Positions 51,770-61,532 of a stretch of 64,000 nt of DNA are shown here, in pieces (position 1 is the first letter of the stretch; each line of letters opens with the position of its first letter). The stretch spans positions 1 through 64,000 of the forward strand of contig CAAGHA010000158.1 in NCBI GenBank assembly GCA_900769555.1, given 5' to 3'. Position numbers and translations under genes: made by a program. Under the pieces are notes generated by a model that was not told the DNA's origin, ran no database searches, and saw only the letters and a list, made by a program, of their open reading frames with translations. This stretch comes from Bacteroidales bacterium. Lineage in GTDB: Bacteria > Bacteroidota > Bacteroidia > Bacteroidales > Paludibacteraceae.

Positions 51770-52978
51770 ATGGAACAAAAGAGGCTTATGCTCCTTGGCG
51801 GGTTGCGTTATCTTCTTCCTGTGATTGAGGAAGCTCACAAATTAGGTGTGTACGTGATAACAGCAGATTATCTTCCCGATAATATTGCTCACAAGTATAG
51901 CGATGAATACTGTAATGTGAGTATTATTGATAAAGAGGCAGTGTTGGCAAAGTCTCGAGAACTTAAGATAGATGGCATTCTTTCTCATGCGGTTGATCCT
52001 GGAGTTGTGACTGCTGCATACGTAGCAGAAAAAATGGGATTACCTTTTCAATGTTCTTATGAAGCCGCTTGTATTCTTCAAGACAAATCTCGATTCCGTC
52101 AGTTCTTACGAGATAATGGTTTTAATTGTCCGAATGCGAAAGGATACACAAATGCAGAGGAGGCATTAAAGGATGTTGATTATTTTAATTGGCCAGTGAT
52201 AGTAAAACCTGTTGATTCTGCAGGAAGTAAAGGGGTTACAAAAGTAGAGAAAAAGGAAGACTTGCCTTTTGCGATAGATTTTGCTCTCTCTTGTTCTATT
52301 GGAAAACATTTTATTATAGAGGATTTCTTAGATAAGGTGGGGGCACAATCTTCGGCTGATATATTTACGGTTGATGGTAAATTAGTTTACCCTGCTTATT
52401 CAGATCAGTTGTTTGATCCTAAAGCCGCAAATCCATATACTCCTGCCGTAGAGATTTGGCCAGCATCTATGGAGCAGAAATATCAGGATGACTTGACAAA
52501 TCAATTGCAGCGACTAGTTTCTCTCCTAGGTATGAGGACAGGTATCTATAACGTAGAATCTCGTGTTTGTAGCAATGGAAAGGCATACATAATGGAGGTG
52601 TCTCCTCGTGGTGGCGGAAATCGAATTGCAGAGCTTCAGGATATGGCGACAGGACAATCTCTGATTCGTGCGGAGATTTGCAAAGCATTGTCTTTGCCAT
52701 TAGATGAAATATCGACTCCTAAGTATGAAGGAGTTTGGTGCAATTATATTGTACATTCTGACAAAGAAGGAACGCTTGTTTCTGTGGATATAGATGACGT
52801 TTTCCGTGCAAAATATGTCAAGGATGAAGGTTTAATTGTGAAAAGAGGAGATCATATTGTGCCATTCAATGGTGCTAACAATTCGCTTGGAACACTTTTC
52901 CTTCGAGCAGAGAATAGAGAGGAAATGGATTCTATATTAGAGAATGTTCACAATTATGTAAAAATAAGTCTCAACTGA
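51770..52978 (+). CDS. ATP-grasp ligase-like protein
   Basis: A 402-residue ATP-grasp enzyme (carboxylate-amine ligase fold). It has a pre-ATP-grasp domain LMLLGGLRYLLPVIEEAHKL, the ATP-binding stretch VIVKPVDSAGSKGVTKV and the metal-binding EVSPRGGGNR. One base separates it from the CapK-like gene. In polysaccharide loci such enzymes attach amino acids or make activated acids; the substrate is unknown. Confidence 0.85.
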   Translation: MEQKRLMLLGGLRYLLPVIEEAHKLGVYVITADYLPDNIAHKYSDEYCNVSIIDKEAVLAKSRELKIDGILSHAVDPGVVTAAYVAEKMGLPFQCSYEAACILQDKSRFRQFLRDNGFNCPNAKGYTNAEEALKDVDYFNWPVIVKPVDSAGSKGVTKVEKKEDLPFAIDFALSCSIGKHFIIEDFLDKVGAQSSADIFTVDGKLVYPAYSDQLFDPKAANPYTPAVEIWPASMEQKYQDDLTNQLQRLVSLLGMRTGIYNVESRVCSNGKAYIMEVSPRGGGNRIAELQDMATGQSLIRAEICKALSLPLDEISTPKYEGVWCNYIVHSDKEGTLVSVDIDDVFRAKYVKDEGLIVKRGDHIVPFNGANNSLGTLFLRAENREEMDSILENVHNYVKISLN

Positions 52979-52979
52979 A

Positions 52980-54311
52980 ATGGATTTTAATGCTATATAT
53001 CGACGTACCGTATTTTGGTGCAAAGATTTCTTTAAGGGATCTCCAATCCGAAAACAATACATTGATGTGAAATATTTTGCAGAGCATTCTGCTTTAGAGT
53101 CTGCATCTAGAAAATTGGATAAATTGCATAAACTTTTACGTTATGTTCAGTCGAACTCTGTGTTTTATAGTAATATTAATTCACTCGATTTGGCGGATTA
53201 TCCAGTCATGAATAAAATGTCGCTTATTGAAAATATGGACAAGATTCGTATTCCTGACAATAAGATACCCGGTCAGGTGGGTCCTGTACACATTCAACGT
53301 ACTTCTGGATCAACAGGTGTCCCTTTGGCTGTGGCTCTGGATACAGTAAAGAGACATCGCCGTATTGCAGAACTTAAGTATTATGGAAAGATTGTCGGTT
53401 TTACTACTCATGAAAAACTTATACATTTAAGAACATGGAACCGATGGCAGAGTAAGACAAGCAAACAGATAAAAACAGAAAATATCATACCTTTTGATAT
53501 AAGTAAATTTGACAAGTCTGATATGGAAGAGCTTTGTAATCTTCTAATATCAGAGAAGGTCGTCTGTCTTAGAGGTTATGCTACAACAATTGCAAATTTT
53601 GTTGATTTTATCAAAGAGTCTGAAAAACAGTGGAAATTTCCATGTCTGAAAATAATAATTGCAGGAGGAGAAGCTTTGTATGATGATGTTCGTCAAAATG
53701 TGAAAGATTATATGCATTGTGAAATCATTTCGCAATATGCTGATGAGGAGTGTGGAATCCTAGCTCAGGAAAGAATTCCTACTGCCACATCGGATAACGT
53801 AATGTACTTTAATCAGGGTAGTTATTATTTTGAAATATTGAAGTTAGAAAGTGACGAACCTGCGGAGTTTGGAGAGGTTGGTCGTATTGTTATAACAGAC
53901 CTTCATAATTATGCTTGTCCTATTATAAGATACGATTGTGGAGATACTTGTATAATGTTACCTCCAAACGAGTTTAGTAATGGCTATCCAGTGATAGGAA
54001 AACTTTATGGACGTCGTTTCGACCTTACTTATTCTACAGATGGGAAAGCAATTTCTCCTCTTACATATGGGCGCACATTAAAACATTATGATAATATTGC
54101 ATTGTGGCAATTTGTTCAAGATGGAGAGAAGGAATATACTCTTAAACTTAAATTAAAAAGAGGTTCCCTCGATCAATTTACGGATGTGTATAAATCATTT
54201 CAGGAAATACTTGGTGAAGATGCGATTATCAAGGTTGAGGAAGTAGACGAAATACCAGTTCTTTCTTCGGGAAAGAGAAAACCTGTAGTTAATAATTGGA
54301 AGAAAAAATAA
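52980..54311 (+). CDS. CapK/PaaK-like adenylate-forming enzyme
   Basis: A 443-residue protein related to phenylacetate-CoA ligase and CapK. The P-loop QRTSGSTGVPLAVALD and the C-terminal IRYDCGDTC and LTYGRTLKHYDNIALWQ are typical. It probably activates a carboxylic acid as acyl-adenylate for decoration of the glycan. It sits one base after the ATP-grasp gene and one base before the acetyltransferase gene. Confidence 0.85.
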   Translation: MDFNAIYRRTVFWCKDFFKGSPIRKQYIDVKYFAEHSALESASRKLDKLHKLLRYVQSNSVFYSNINSLDLADYPVMNKMSLIENMDKIRIPDNKIPGQVGPVHIQRTSGSTGVPLAVALDTVKRHRRIAELKYYGKIVGFTTHEKLIHLRTWNRWQSKTSKQIKTENIIPFDISKFDKSDMEELCNLLISEKVVCLRGYATTIANFVDFIKESEKQWKFPCLKIIIAGGEALYDDVRQNVKDYMHCEIISQYADEECGILAQERIPTATSDNVMYFNQGSYYFEILKLESDEPAEFGEVGRIVITDLHNYACPIIRYDCGDTCIMLPPNEFSNGYPVIGKLYGRRFDLTYSTDGKAISPLTYGRTLKHYDNIALWQFVQDGEKEYTLKLKLKRGSLDQFTDVYKSFQEILGEDAIIKVEEVDEIPVLSSGKRKPVVNNWKKK

Positions 54312-54312
54312 G

Positions 54313-54978
54313 ATGCATACAAAAGTAGTTATATTTGGTGCAATTGGGACTGCAGTATCGATTGCGGAACAGATATGGGACGCCCAATCAAGATTTGGAA
54401 TGGATATTGAGGTTTTAGGATTTGCATTTGATGATCCTCAATATCAGTCTCGTGATATAAATGGATGGAAAGTATTATGTGGAACTAAAGAAGCTTATGG
54501 AAAATATATTAATGATGAATCTGTGAAATTTGTATTTGCATTATATAGTGCGAAAAAAATGGAAGAAAGAGTTAATTTGTTGCATAGTTATGGAATTCCA
54601 TCCGATAGATTCTTGACATTTGTTCATCCGAGTTCTTTTTTGTGTAAAAGTGTAAAACTAGATAATGGAGTCATCATTTTGTCTAATTGTTCGATATCAA
54701 GTAATACGAAAATTGGATCAAACACAATAATTATGCCTTGTGCATATATTGGACATGATGTGTGTATTGACAAGTGTAATTTTATAGGGCCTCGTTCATG
54801 TATAGGAAGTTTTTCTCATCTTGGTGTTGGTAATTTTACTGGTATAAATAGTAATATCCGATCTCAAAAAGAAATTGGAAAATATAACATTATTGGAATG
54901 GCATCTAATCTTGTAAAAAGCATAGGTGATTATAATATAATGGTTGGAAATCCTGCAAAACCAATATTAAAAGATTAA
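54313..54978 (+). CDS. NeuD-like sugar O/N-acyltransferase (left-handed beta-helix)
   Basis: A 221-residue protein with an N-terminal Rossmann-like part (KVVIFGAIGTAVSIAEQIWD) and C-terminal hexapeptide repeats (DNGVIILSNCSISSNTKIGSNTIIMPCAYIG, GVGNFTGINSNI). This fits the PglD/NeuD class that acylates UDP-amino sugars or sialic acid. With the DegT aminotransferase it suggests an N-acylated amino sugar. Confidence 0.85.
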   Translation: MHTKVVIFGAIGTAVSIAEQIWDAQSRFGMDIEVLGFAFDDPQYQSRDINGWKVLCGTKEAYGKYINDESVKFVFALYSAKKMEERVNLLHSYGIPSDRFLTFVHPSSFLCKSVKLDNGVIILSNCSISSNTKIGSNTIIMPCAYIGHDVCIDKCNFIGPRSCIGSFSHLGVGNFTGINSNIRSQKEIGKYNIIGMASNLVKSIGDYNIMVGNPAKPILKD

Positions 54979-55084
54979 CCGATTTTTATAATGAGGTGAT
55001 TTTATTAATTTGAAAAAATATTAAAATTGTATATCTACATAATGAAGTATATTATGTGGAATATGGAAATTAAATTAAGATGTC

Positions 55085-56086
55085 ATGTATATAAGTGTTC
55101 CTTCTCATGATATAGATTATAAGGTTATGGTTAGATGTGCGACATATAATCATTCAAAATATATTCAAGAGACATTGAATGGCTTTTCTATACAAGAAAC
55201 AAATTTCCCATTTATTTGTATCGTTGTTGATGATGCTAGTTCAGATGGAAATCAGGAAGAGATCCGACGATATGCAAATGAAAATTGTAATATCTCGAAA
55301 GCTGAGATTTCAGAAGATGACATATCTAAGTATATTAGAGTTTCTCATAAGAGAAATGCTAATTGTTTTTTTTTATTTTGTTTGTTGAAGGTAAACTTGT
55401 ATGGCAAACTAGAAAAAAAAGAAATCTATAAACCATATCGTGCTGTCTGTGAATATGAAGCTCCATGTGAAGGTGATGATTATTGGATTGACCCTTTGAA
55501 ACTGCAGAAACAGGTGGATTTTTTGGAGAAGAATCCTGATTGTGGATTAGTATATGGTAGAGCTAAAGAATTTTTGCAGGATAAAGGAAAATTTGGAATT
55601 TTAATTGGTGGAAAGGCAACATCTTTTGAAGATATATTTTTCAAAGGAAATCCTGTACCAACTTTAACAGCTTGTTATAGAGCGAAAATTGTTAATGAAT
55701 ATCGAGAAAACATGCAACTCCCCAAATTTGCAATGGGAGATCTTCCTATTTGGTTATATATATCTAAGCATTATTCGATTCACTTTATTGATGAAGTACT
55801 AGGGGTTTACAGAGTATTGAAAAATTCAGCTTCTGGTAGAATAAGTTACGATGCTAGATTACGGTTTATTCAATCATCTTTTGATGTAAGGCAATTTTTC
55901 TGTGATTACTATAAATTACCGTATATGAATTCTTTAGATGAGTTTAAAGCTAGAGTATATTATTTAGCGGCAAAGGAATTTAGTAAGATAGAGGATATGA
56001 GAAAGCACTATGTATGCGTAAAAAATAAATTGAGTATTAAGGAGCGTATTGTGCATTATTTGTATATGTTGGGTATTCTTGGATAA
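55085..56086 (+). CDS. Glycosyltransferase family 2
   Basis: A 333-residue inverting GT-A glycosyltransferase. It opens KVMVRCATYNHSKYIQETLNGF, then VVDDASSDGNQEEI and GDDYWIDPLKLQKQVDFL. The metal-binding DxD-type site is EGDDYW. It ends with a short hydrophobic C-terminus. Confidence 0.87.
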   Translation: MYISVPSHDIDYKVMVRCATYNHSKYIQETLNGFSIQETNFPFICIVVDDASSDGNQEEIRRYANENCNISKAEISEDDISKYIRVSHKRNANCFFLFCLLKVNLYGKLEKKEIYKPYRAVCEYEAPCEGDDYWIDPLKLQKQVDFLEKNPDCGLVYGRAKEFLQDKGKFGILIGGKATSFEDIFFKGNPVPTLTACYRAKIVNEYRENMQLPKFAMGDLPIWLYISKHYSIHFIDEVLGVYRVLKNSASGRISYDARLRFIQSSFDVRQFFCDYYKLPYMNSLDEFKARVYYLAAKEFSKIEDMRKHYVCVKNKLSIKERIVHYLYMLGILG

Positions 56087-56089
56087 CAT

Positions 56090-57292
56090 ATGAAGCAATC
56101 AAACGTTGGAGTATTAAATTATTGTTTTGGATGCGGAGTTTGTTCAATTTCGTGTCCGAAGAAAATTATTGAGTTAAAACTTAATGATAGAGGATTTTAT
56201 ACTCCGAATATAATCGATTCCGATTTGTGTATAGAGTGTGGGTTATGCACAGATAATTGTTCTTTTCTGCATAAAGACTTAGCAACTCAACCCAAAGAAA
56301 TTAGTAGTTGGGGAGCATGGAGTTCTGATAATTTAGTTAGAAGAAAAGCGTCTTCCGGAGGAGTCGGATTTGAGATAGCATCCTTATTGATAGAAAAAGG
56401 ATATAAAGTGTGTGGAGTAGAGTATAATATTGATAATCAGCGTCCAGAACATTATATAGCAACCAACAAAATCGAATTAGTTAGAAGTATAGGGTCTAAA
56501 TATCTTCAAAGTTATACGGTGAATGGTCTTTCTCAAATAAATAAGACTGATAAATATTTAGTAATAGGAACTCCGTGTCAAATAGATAGTTTTAGAAGAT
56601 ATATAAAAAGGTTAAAGATAGAAGATAATTTTGTATTGATGGATTTCTTCTGCCATAGTGTACCTAGTTACTTAGCATGGAAGCATTATATGAAATTGGT
56701 AGAAGAAAAAGTGGGAAAAATAACTTATGCTTCTTGGCGAAATAAATTTACTGGTTGGCATGATTCTTGGGCTATTAGTATGGATGGTGTTAATACTAAT
56801 GAACCCGTTAATTGGCATGATTCTTATAATTTGTTGATAAAGGAAAAAAAAGGATTTTATAACTCTCGTTTATCACAAGGTGATATTTTTTATAATCTTT
56901 TTTTGGGAGATTTTTGTTGTGGTCGCCAATGTGTTAAAAAATGTAAATTTAAATATGATAAATCTTCTGCTGATATAAGAATTGGTGATGCTTGGGGACG
57001 TACTTATGAAAAAGATGACGTTGGTGTCTCTACGTTAATCTCTTTTACTGAGAAAGGTAAGTTGATAGTTAATTCATTGAGAGAGAATAAGCGTTGTATT
57101 CTTGAAGAATTACCTTTTGAACAGATTGCAGAAGGGCAGATGAAAAAAAATGCAGGAGAAGCTTCTTTATCTTGGCTTGCATGGATGATGCTAAAGTCTG
57201 AATATTCTTTTTCCGAAGTTTTTTGGAAGTTCTTGATTAAAGGGAATGCATTGTTGGAAAGAGTGTTGTATAAATTTAAATTAAAAGGATGA
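56090..57292 (+). CDS. FrhB-type Fe-S protein (coenzyme F420 hydrogenase beta subunit family)
   Basis: A 400-residue protein with two 4Fe-4S motifs: Cys12, 15, 18, 22 (CFGCGVCSISCP) and Cys47, 50, 53, 57 (CIECGLCTDNC). An FrhB-like C-terminal domain follows. It overlaps the pyruvyltransferase-family gene by 4 bases; this pair is a recurrent partner set in polysaccharide loci. The redox reaction is unknown. Confidence 0.88.
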   Translation: MKQSNVGVLNYCFGCGVCSISCPKKIIELKLNDRGFYTPNIIDSDLCIECGLCTDNCSFLHKDLATQPKEISSWGAWSSDNLVRRKASSGGVGFEIASLLIEKGYKVCGVEYNIDNQRPEHYIATNKIELVRSIGSKYLQSYTVNGLSQINKTDKYLVIGTPCQIDSFRRYIKRLKIEDNFVLMDFFCHSVPSYLAWKHYMKLVEEKVGKITYASWRNKFTGWHDSWAISMDGVNTNEPVNWHDSYNLLIKEKKGFYNSRLSQGDIFYNLFLGDFCCGRQCVKKCKFKYDKSSADIRIGDAWGRTYEKDDVGVSTLISFTEKGKLIVNSLRENKRCILEELPFEQIAEGQMKKNAGEASLSWLAWMMLKSEYSFSEVFWKFLIKGNALLERVLYKFKLKG

Positions 57293-58386
57293 GAAAATCA
57301 GTTGGAATTATAACGATGCATAAGGTTATTAATTTTGGTTCAGCATTACAAGCCTATGCTCTACAACAAGTGGTTAGAGGATTAGGTTATGATGTAGAAT
57401 TGATTGATTATAAATTCCCTCCCCAAAAAAAAGTGGGCGTTATCACTAAAATAAAACGTTATTTTGGAAAATTTTTTAATCTAACTTCTGGTTTTCGCAA
57501 GCTAAATTTATTTGATAGTTTTTGGCGTGATTTTTTTGTTTTGTCTAAGTCATACGATTCAGAGGAGTCTATAAGGAAAAATCCGCCAGTGTATGATATC
57601 TATTTAACAGGAAGTGATCAAGTTTGGAACACAAAGTACACTAAAGATGATTGTTCTTTCTTGTTGGCTTTTTCTGAATCTGAAAATAAAGTTTCTTATG
57701 CATCTAGTTTTTCTACAAAAAAAATTGATGAAAAATATATTCATAATTATAAACGATATTTAAATGAATATAAGTACTTGTCTTCAAGAGAGATAAGTGG
57801 AGTCGGTTTGTTGAAAGACTTAACTTTAAGAGATGCTCACTTGGTTTTGGATCCAACGTTATTGTTGGATTCTAAGGAGTGGAATTCTATTGCGGATTCT
57901 GTCGAAGATAAGTATAAAGGTCGAAAGTATATATTGTTGTATGTGATGAAGTATTCATTCGATCCTACATGTATGATATTAAAATTAGCATCGGAAATAC
58001 AATCTCGTTTAGGTATTAAGGTAATTTCGTTGTCAGAGATGCCTTCTTTCGATGGATTAGATATGGATATTGAGGTTGGAATCGGTCCTATTCAGTTTTT
58101 GCAAATTGTTCGAAACGCATCGTATATGATAACTGCTTCGTTTCATGGGACTGCATTTGCGATTAATTACAATATTCCATTTAGTTCAGTGATTGTTGAT
58201 TCTGATTTTGAAGATGACAGACAATATAGTTTGTTGCAGGTATTGTCTGCAACTAATCGAAGCATTTCTATGAATAGTTTTGACTTTTCATGTGTTGGCT
58301 TAAATATGTCTTTTGTAGAGATAAATAAAAACTTGGAGTTAATGAGAGAGGTTTCTTTGGATTATTTGCGAAATTCGTTGCTGTAA
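57289..58386 (+). CDS. Polysaccharide pyruvyltransferase family protein
   Basis: The 365 residues match the CsaB/WcaK-type family that adds ketal pyruvate to sugars. Motifs include NFGSALQAYALQQVV, TGSDQVWNTKY and the C-terminal SFHGTAFAINYNIPF. It is coupled to the FrhB-type gene by a 4-base overlap. Confidence 0.85.
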   Translation: MRKSVGIITMHKVINFGSALQAYALQQVVRGLGYDVELIDYKFPPQKKVGVITKIKRYFGKFFNLTSGFRKLNLFDSFWRDFFVLSKSYDSEESIRKNPPVYDIYLTGSDQVWNTKYTKDDCSFLLAFSESENKVSYASSFSTKKIDEKYIHNYKRYLNEYKYLSSREISGVGLLKDLTLRDAHLVLDPTLLLDSKEWNSIADSVEDKYKGRKYILLYVMKYSFDPTCMILKLASEIQSRLGIKVISLSEMPSFDGLDMDIEVGIGPIQFLQIVRNASYMITASFHGTAFAINYNIPFSSVIVDSDFEDDRQYSLLQVLSATNRSISMNSFDFSCVGLNMSFVEINKNLELMREVSLDYLRNSLL

Positions 58387-58392
58387 AACAAT

Positions 58393-59703
58393 ATGAATTT
58401 TTTGATTTTCATTATAGTTTTATTTTTTTTGTTGAAGCATTACGAGGAAACTGTTATTGCTATGGCTCCGTTGATGGTTTTATTGTCAATGTTTAAAGTT
58501 CCCTTTCTAAATCTTTCGACTATTTCTTTAGGAGATGTCTTGGTTATCATAGTGCTATTATTGTATCCTTTTCATTTTAGATTTAAAGATGTAAAAAAAT
58601 ATCCTTTTCACATTTGTACTTTGTTTTTTTGTATAGCTTTTTTTTGCTCTAATTTTTTGGGGTATGAAAAGCATTGGTTTTTATCGATTGTAAAAATTCT
58701 AACAATATATGTATTCCCTAGTATTTTATGGGTTTGTATAGAAGATAATAAATCGTTATCTGTTTACTTAAAATCTGTATTAATTTTTTCCGTAGTTCTT
58801 GTTTTTTATGCTTTTTTTGAATTGATTACAAATAGTAATCCATTATTGGTATATTTGAATGGTAATACAGAATTAATGGATACCGTTACTATATCATTTC
58901 AAGAACGGTTTGGATTTAAAAGGCTTCAGTCTTTTTTGCCGTTGTATGGGGCTTTTGGATATACGATAGGTTCTTTTTTGTTGATTGTGTTGTATGTTTA
59001 TCTCTACAAAAGAGATTTAATGCGAAATCAAATGTGGTTGTTTCTTCTTCCATTTATGTTGTTTTGTGTTTTTTTGACAGGAACTAGGTCGGTTTATGTG
59101 TCCTTTCTTGTGGGGTGTTTTTTGCTTTATAATTATTTTATTAGGTATAGAAGTTTAATTTTTTCAGCAATCCCATTTGTTTTAGTGGGTGTGTTATTTT
59201 TTTTAGGTCCTTTTTTTTCTGAAGTATTGAATTCTTTTACAGATACTCAAAATGTTGGAGGTAGCAATACTGATATGCGTTTAGAGCAATTTTCCATCGC
59301 TAGTTATTATTTTCTTCAGAGTCCTTTATTTGGAAATGGACCTACTTTTACATTTACGGTAGCTAAGTTTTTTGATGATGCTTTGTTAGGAGCGGAAAGT
59401 ATATGGTTTGTATTGTTGATAGATTACGGTTTGTTAGGTTGTGTCGCATTTTTGTTTTCTATTTTATATCCTTGTTACTACCTGATAGATAGAGGGAAAG
59501 GTTTATTGATTTTTGTTGTGTTTATGTTTTTTATAAATAAATCACTGTCTTCTGTTCCTGGTATTTCCGAAGGTTATTTTTTTATTTATTTAGTATTTTT
59601 TATAAAATTGATAGATATAACTCAGATGGAAGGTTTTGTTAAAATTTTAAAAATTAAATTTAATGAGCACAAAGAAATTGTCAATAATAATTCCAGTTTA
59701 TAA
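58393..59703 (+). CDS. Wzy-like O-antigen/capsule polymerase
   Basis: A 436-residue membrane protein with about 11-12 hydrophobic segments and a periplasmic loop (about 270-310: QNVGGSNTDMRLEQFSIASY). The FLTGTRSVYVSFLVG segment is typical of the O-antigen ligase/polymerase superfamily. It probably polymerises the repeat unit. Its 3' end overlaps the next gene by 41 bases. Confidence 0.8.
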   Translation: MNFLIFIIVLFFLLKHYEETVIAMAPLMVLLSMFKVPFLNLSTISLGDVLVIIVLLLYPFHFRFKDVKKYPFHICTLFFCIAFFCSNFLGYEKHWFLSIVKILTIYVFPSILWVCIEDNKSLSVYLKSVLIFSVVLVFYAFFELITNSNPLLVYLNGNTELMDTVTISFQERFGFKRLQSFLPLYGAFGYTIGSFLLIVLYVYLYKRDLMRNQMWLFLLPFMLFCVFLTGTRSVYVSFLVGCFLLYNYFIRYRSLIFSAIPFVLVGVLFFLGPFFSEVLNSFTDTQNVGGSNTDMRLEQFSIASYYFLQSPLFGNGPTFTFTVAKFFDDALLGAESIWFVLLIDYGLLGCVAFLFSILYPCYYLIDRGKGLLIFVVFMFFINKSLSSVPGISEGYFFIYLVFFIKLIDITQMEGFVKILKIKFNEHKEIVNNNSSL

Positions 59704-60673
59704 TGTGGAAAAATATATAAAAAGATGTTTAGATAGTGTCTTTGATCAGAAGGTTTCTAAATCAGAGTATGAAGTTATTGTCGTGAATGACGGGACGCAA
59801 GATGGCTCAATGAGTATTGTGAAACAATATGAAAAATATGAAAACTTAATTGTGTTAACTCAAGAAAATAAAGGGTTGAGCGGAGCAAGAAATTCTGGTT
59901 TGCGAATTGCTAAAGGTGAGTATGTTTGGTTTGTCGATAGTGATGATTTTTTAGCTTCAAATTTAGTTTTGAAAGAACTTTTCGCTGTGTTCGATTCAAA
60001 TAAGAACGTTGAAATAATTTCTTCAGGATTTTATTTGGAAGATGAGTTGTCAGGAAGACGTCTGTTGCAGCAAGTTACAAAATCATCTTCTTATTTAGGA
60101 AAAACATTAGATAGAAACATATACATACAAAAAGCCATTAACAAAGGGTGTGCTCCAAGGTATATAATAAAACGAGATTTTTTCGTGAATAATGCTTTGT
60201 ATTTTCATGAAGGAATTTATCATGAGGATTTTGAATTTGTGGCAAAATTATTGTTTTTTTCCTCTGCAATTTATTTAGTTAAATCACCTTTGTATGTTTA
60301 TTTAATCAGAAATAGTGGTTCTATAACGTCAACATTGTCATATAAAAGATTATTTAATTGTTTGACGATTGTTCAAGAGTTGTCTCATTTCAAAGAAAAT
60401 AAAGCAAGCTCATTGATGGATAGGATGATTTTGAATTCTACAATTTTATATGTATTGGTTTATTCGCTCCAATTAATTGTGCAATATAAGGTTGATAAAG
60501 ATCAAAATACAAGGGATTTTTTAACTCAAAGCAGAAATTTTAGACGAAAAAGCATTAAAGTTTTGTGTTTTTTTCCATTTGATATTTGGCTTTCATTTTT
60601 TGGGACGTTGACTTTATTTTCTCCTAAATTATTTTTTTTATTTTATTCATTGTATAAAAAGATAAAAAAATAG
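59663..60673 (+). CDS. Glycosyltransferase family 2
   Basis: A 336-residue protein: LSIIIPVYNVEKYIKRCLDSVF, VIVVNDGTQDGSM, NKGLSGARNSGL and the metal site WFVDSDDF. The C-terminus (about 245-336) is hydrophobic. It starts inside the polymerase gene (41-base overlap). Confidence 0.9.
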   Translation: MSTKKLSIIIPVYNVEKYIKRCLDSVFDQKVSKSEYEVIVVNDGTQDGSMSIVKQYEKYENLIVLTQENKGLSGARNSGLRIAKGEYVWFVDSDDFLASNLVLKELFAVFDSNKNVEIISSGFYLEDELSGRRLLQQVTKSSSYLGKTLDRNIYIQKAINKGCAPRYIIKRDFFVNNALYFHEGIYHEDFEFVAKLLFFSSAIYLVKSPLYVYLIRNSGSITSTLSYKRLFNCLTIVQELSHFKENKASSLMDRMILNSTILYVLVYSLQLIVQYKVDKDQNTRDFLTQSRNFRRKSIKVLCFFPFDIWLSFFGTLTLFSPKLFFLFYSLYKKIKK

Positions 60674-60742
60674 GGATGATACCCATAGTAATATTGTTTC
60701 TTCCTGATTATTTTTAAATTTGTATCAAAAAAAATTAGATAT

Positions 60743-61507
60743 ATGATTCCAAAGAAAATTCATTATTGTTGGTTAAGCGAGGATCCTATACCGTCTCATT
60801 TGAAAGGGTATATAGACGCATGGAAGGTGGTATTGCCTGATTACGAATTCAAATTGTGGAATAAATCTGAATTTAATATTAATTCGGTGGAATGGGTAAA
60901 AGAAGCATATTCAATGAGAAAATGGGCATTTGCAGCTGATTATATAAGAGTATATGCATTATATACTGAAGGCGGTTTTTATTTGGATTCAGATGTCATT
61001 TTAAATAAGTCTTTGGATGACTATTTGGACTATGGATTTGTTTCTTCAATAGAAAGAGTTCCATCAAAGAATTTAGATTGTGCTATAGATGAAAATTTCC
61101 GCAGGAAATCTGGAGTAGAATATGTAAGAGGGCTTGCAGTGCAAGCTGCAATTATCGGGGCTGAGAAGGGTCATGTTTTTCTAAAAAAACTTTTGGATTA
61201 TTATGAATCTAATCATTTTATCAAAGAAGACGATTCATTGAATAATGTTCCTTGTCCCAATATTTATTCGAAGTTTTTGGAGGACTATGGGTTTTTGTAT
61301 AAAGATGAAGAACAAAATTTACAAAAAAAGGTAAAGATATTTGATTCTTCAGTTTTTGCTAGTTATCAAACTTGTAAATTTGGAAGTGCCGCAATTCATA
61401 TGTGTGAAGGTTCTTGGACAAATAAAAAGGATAATTCATTTGTTGGAATGCTTAAAAAGTCTTTATTTATTAGGAAAATCTATAATCAAATAAGATGTTG
61501 GTTTTAG
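60743..61507 (+). CDS. Glycosyltransferase family 32 (capsular type)
   Basis: A 254-residue GT with the family start IPKKIHYCWL and the DxD-containing stretch DYIRVYALYTEGGFYLDSDV (Asp82, Asp84). This retaining, DxD family adds hexoses or hexosamines in many capsule loci. Confidence 0.9.
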   Translation: MIPKKIHYCWLSEDPIPSHLKGYIDAWKVVLPDYEFKLWNKSEFNINSVEWVKEAYSMRKWAFAADYIRVYALYTEGGFYLDSDVILNKSLDDYLDYGFVSSIERVPSKNLDCAIDENFRRKSGVEYVRGLAVQAAIIGAEKGHVFLKKLLDYYESNHFIKEDDSLNNVPCPNIYSKFLEDYGFLYKDEEQNLQKKVKIFDSSVFASYQTCKFGSAAIHMCEGSWTNKKDNSFVGMLKKSLFIRKIYNQIRCWF

Positions 61508-61532
61508 TGATAGTATAAAAATGATATAAGTT

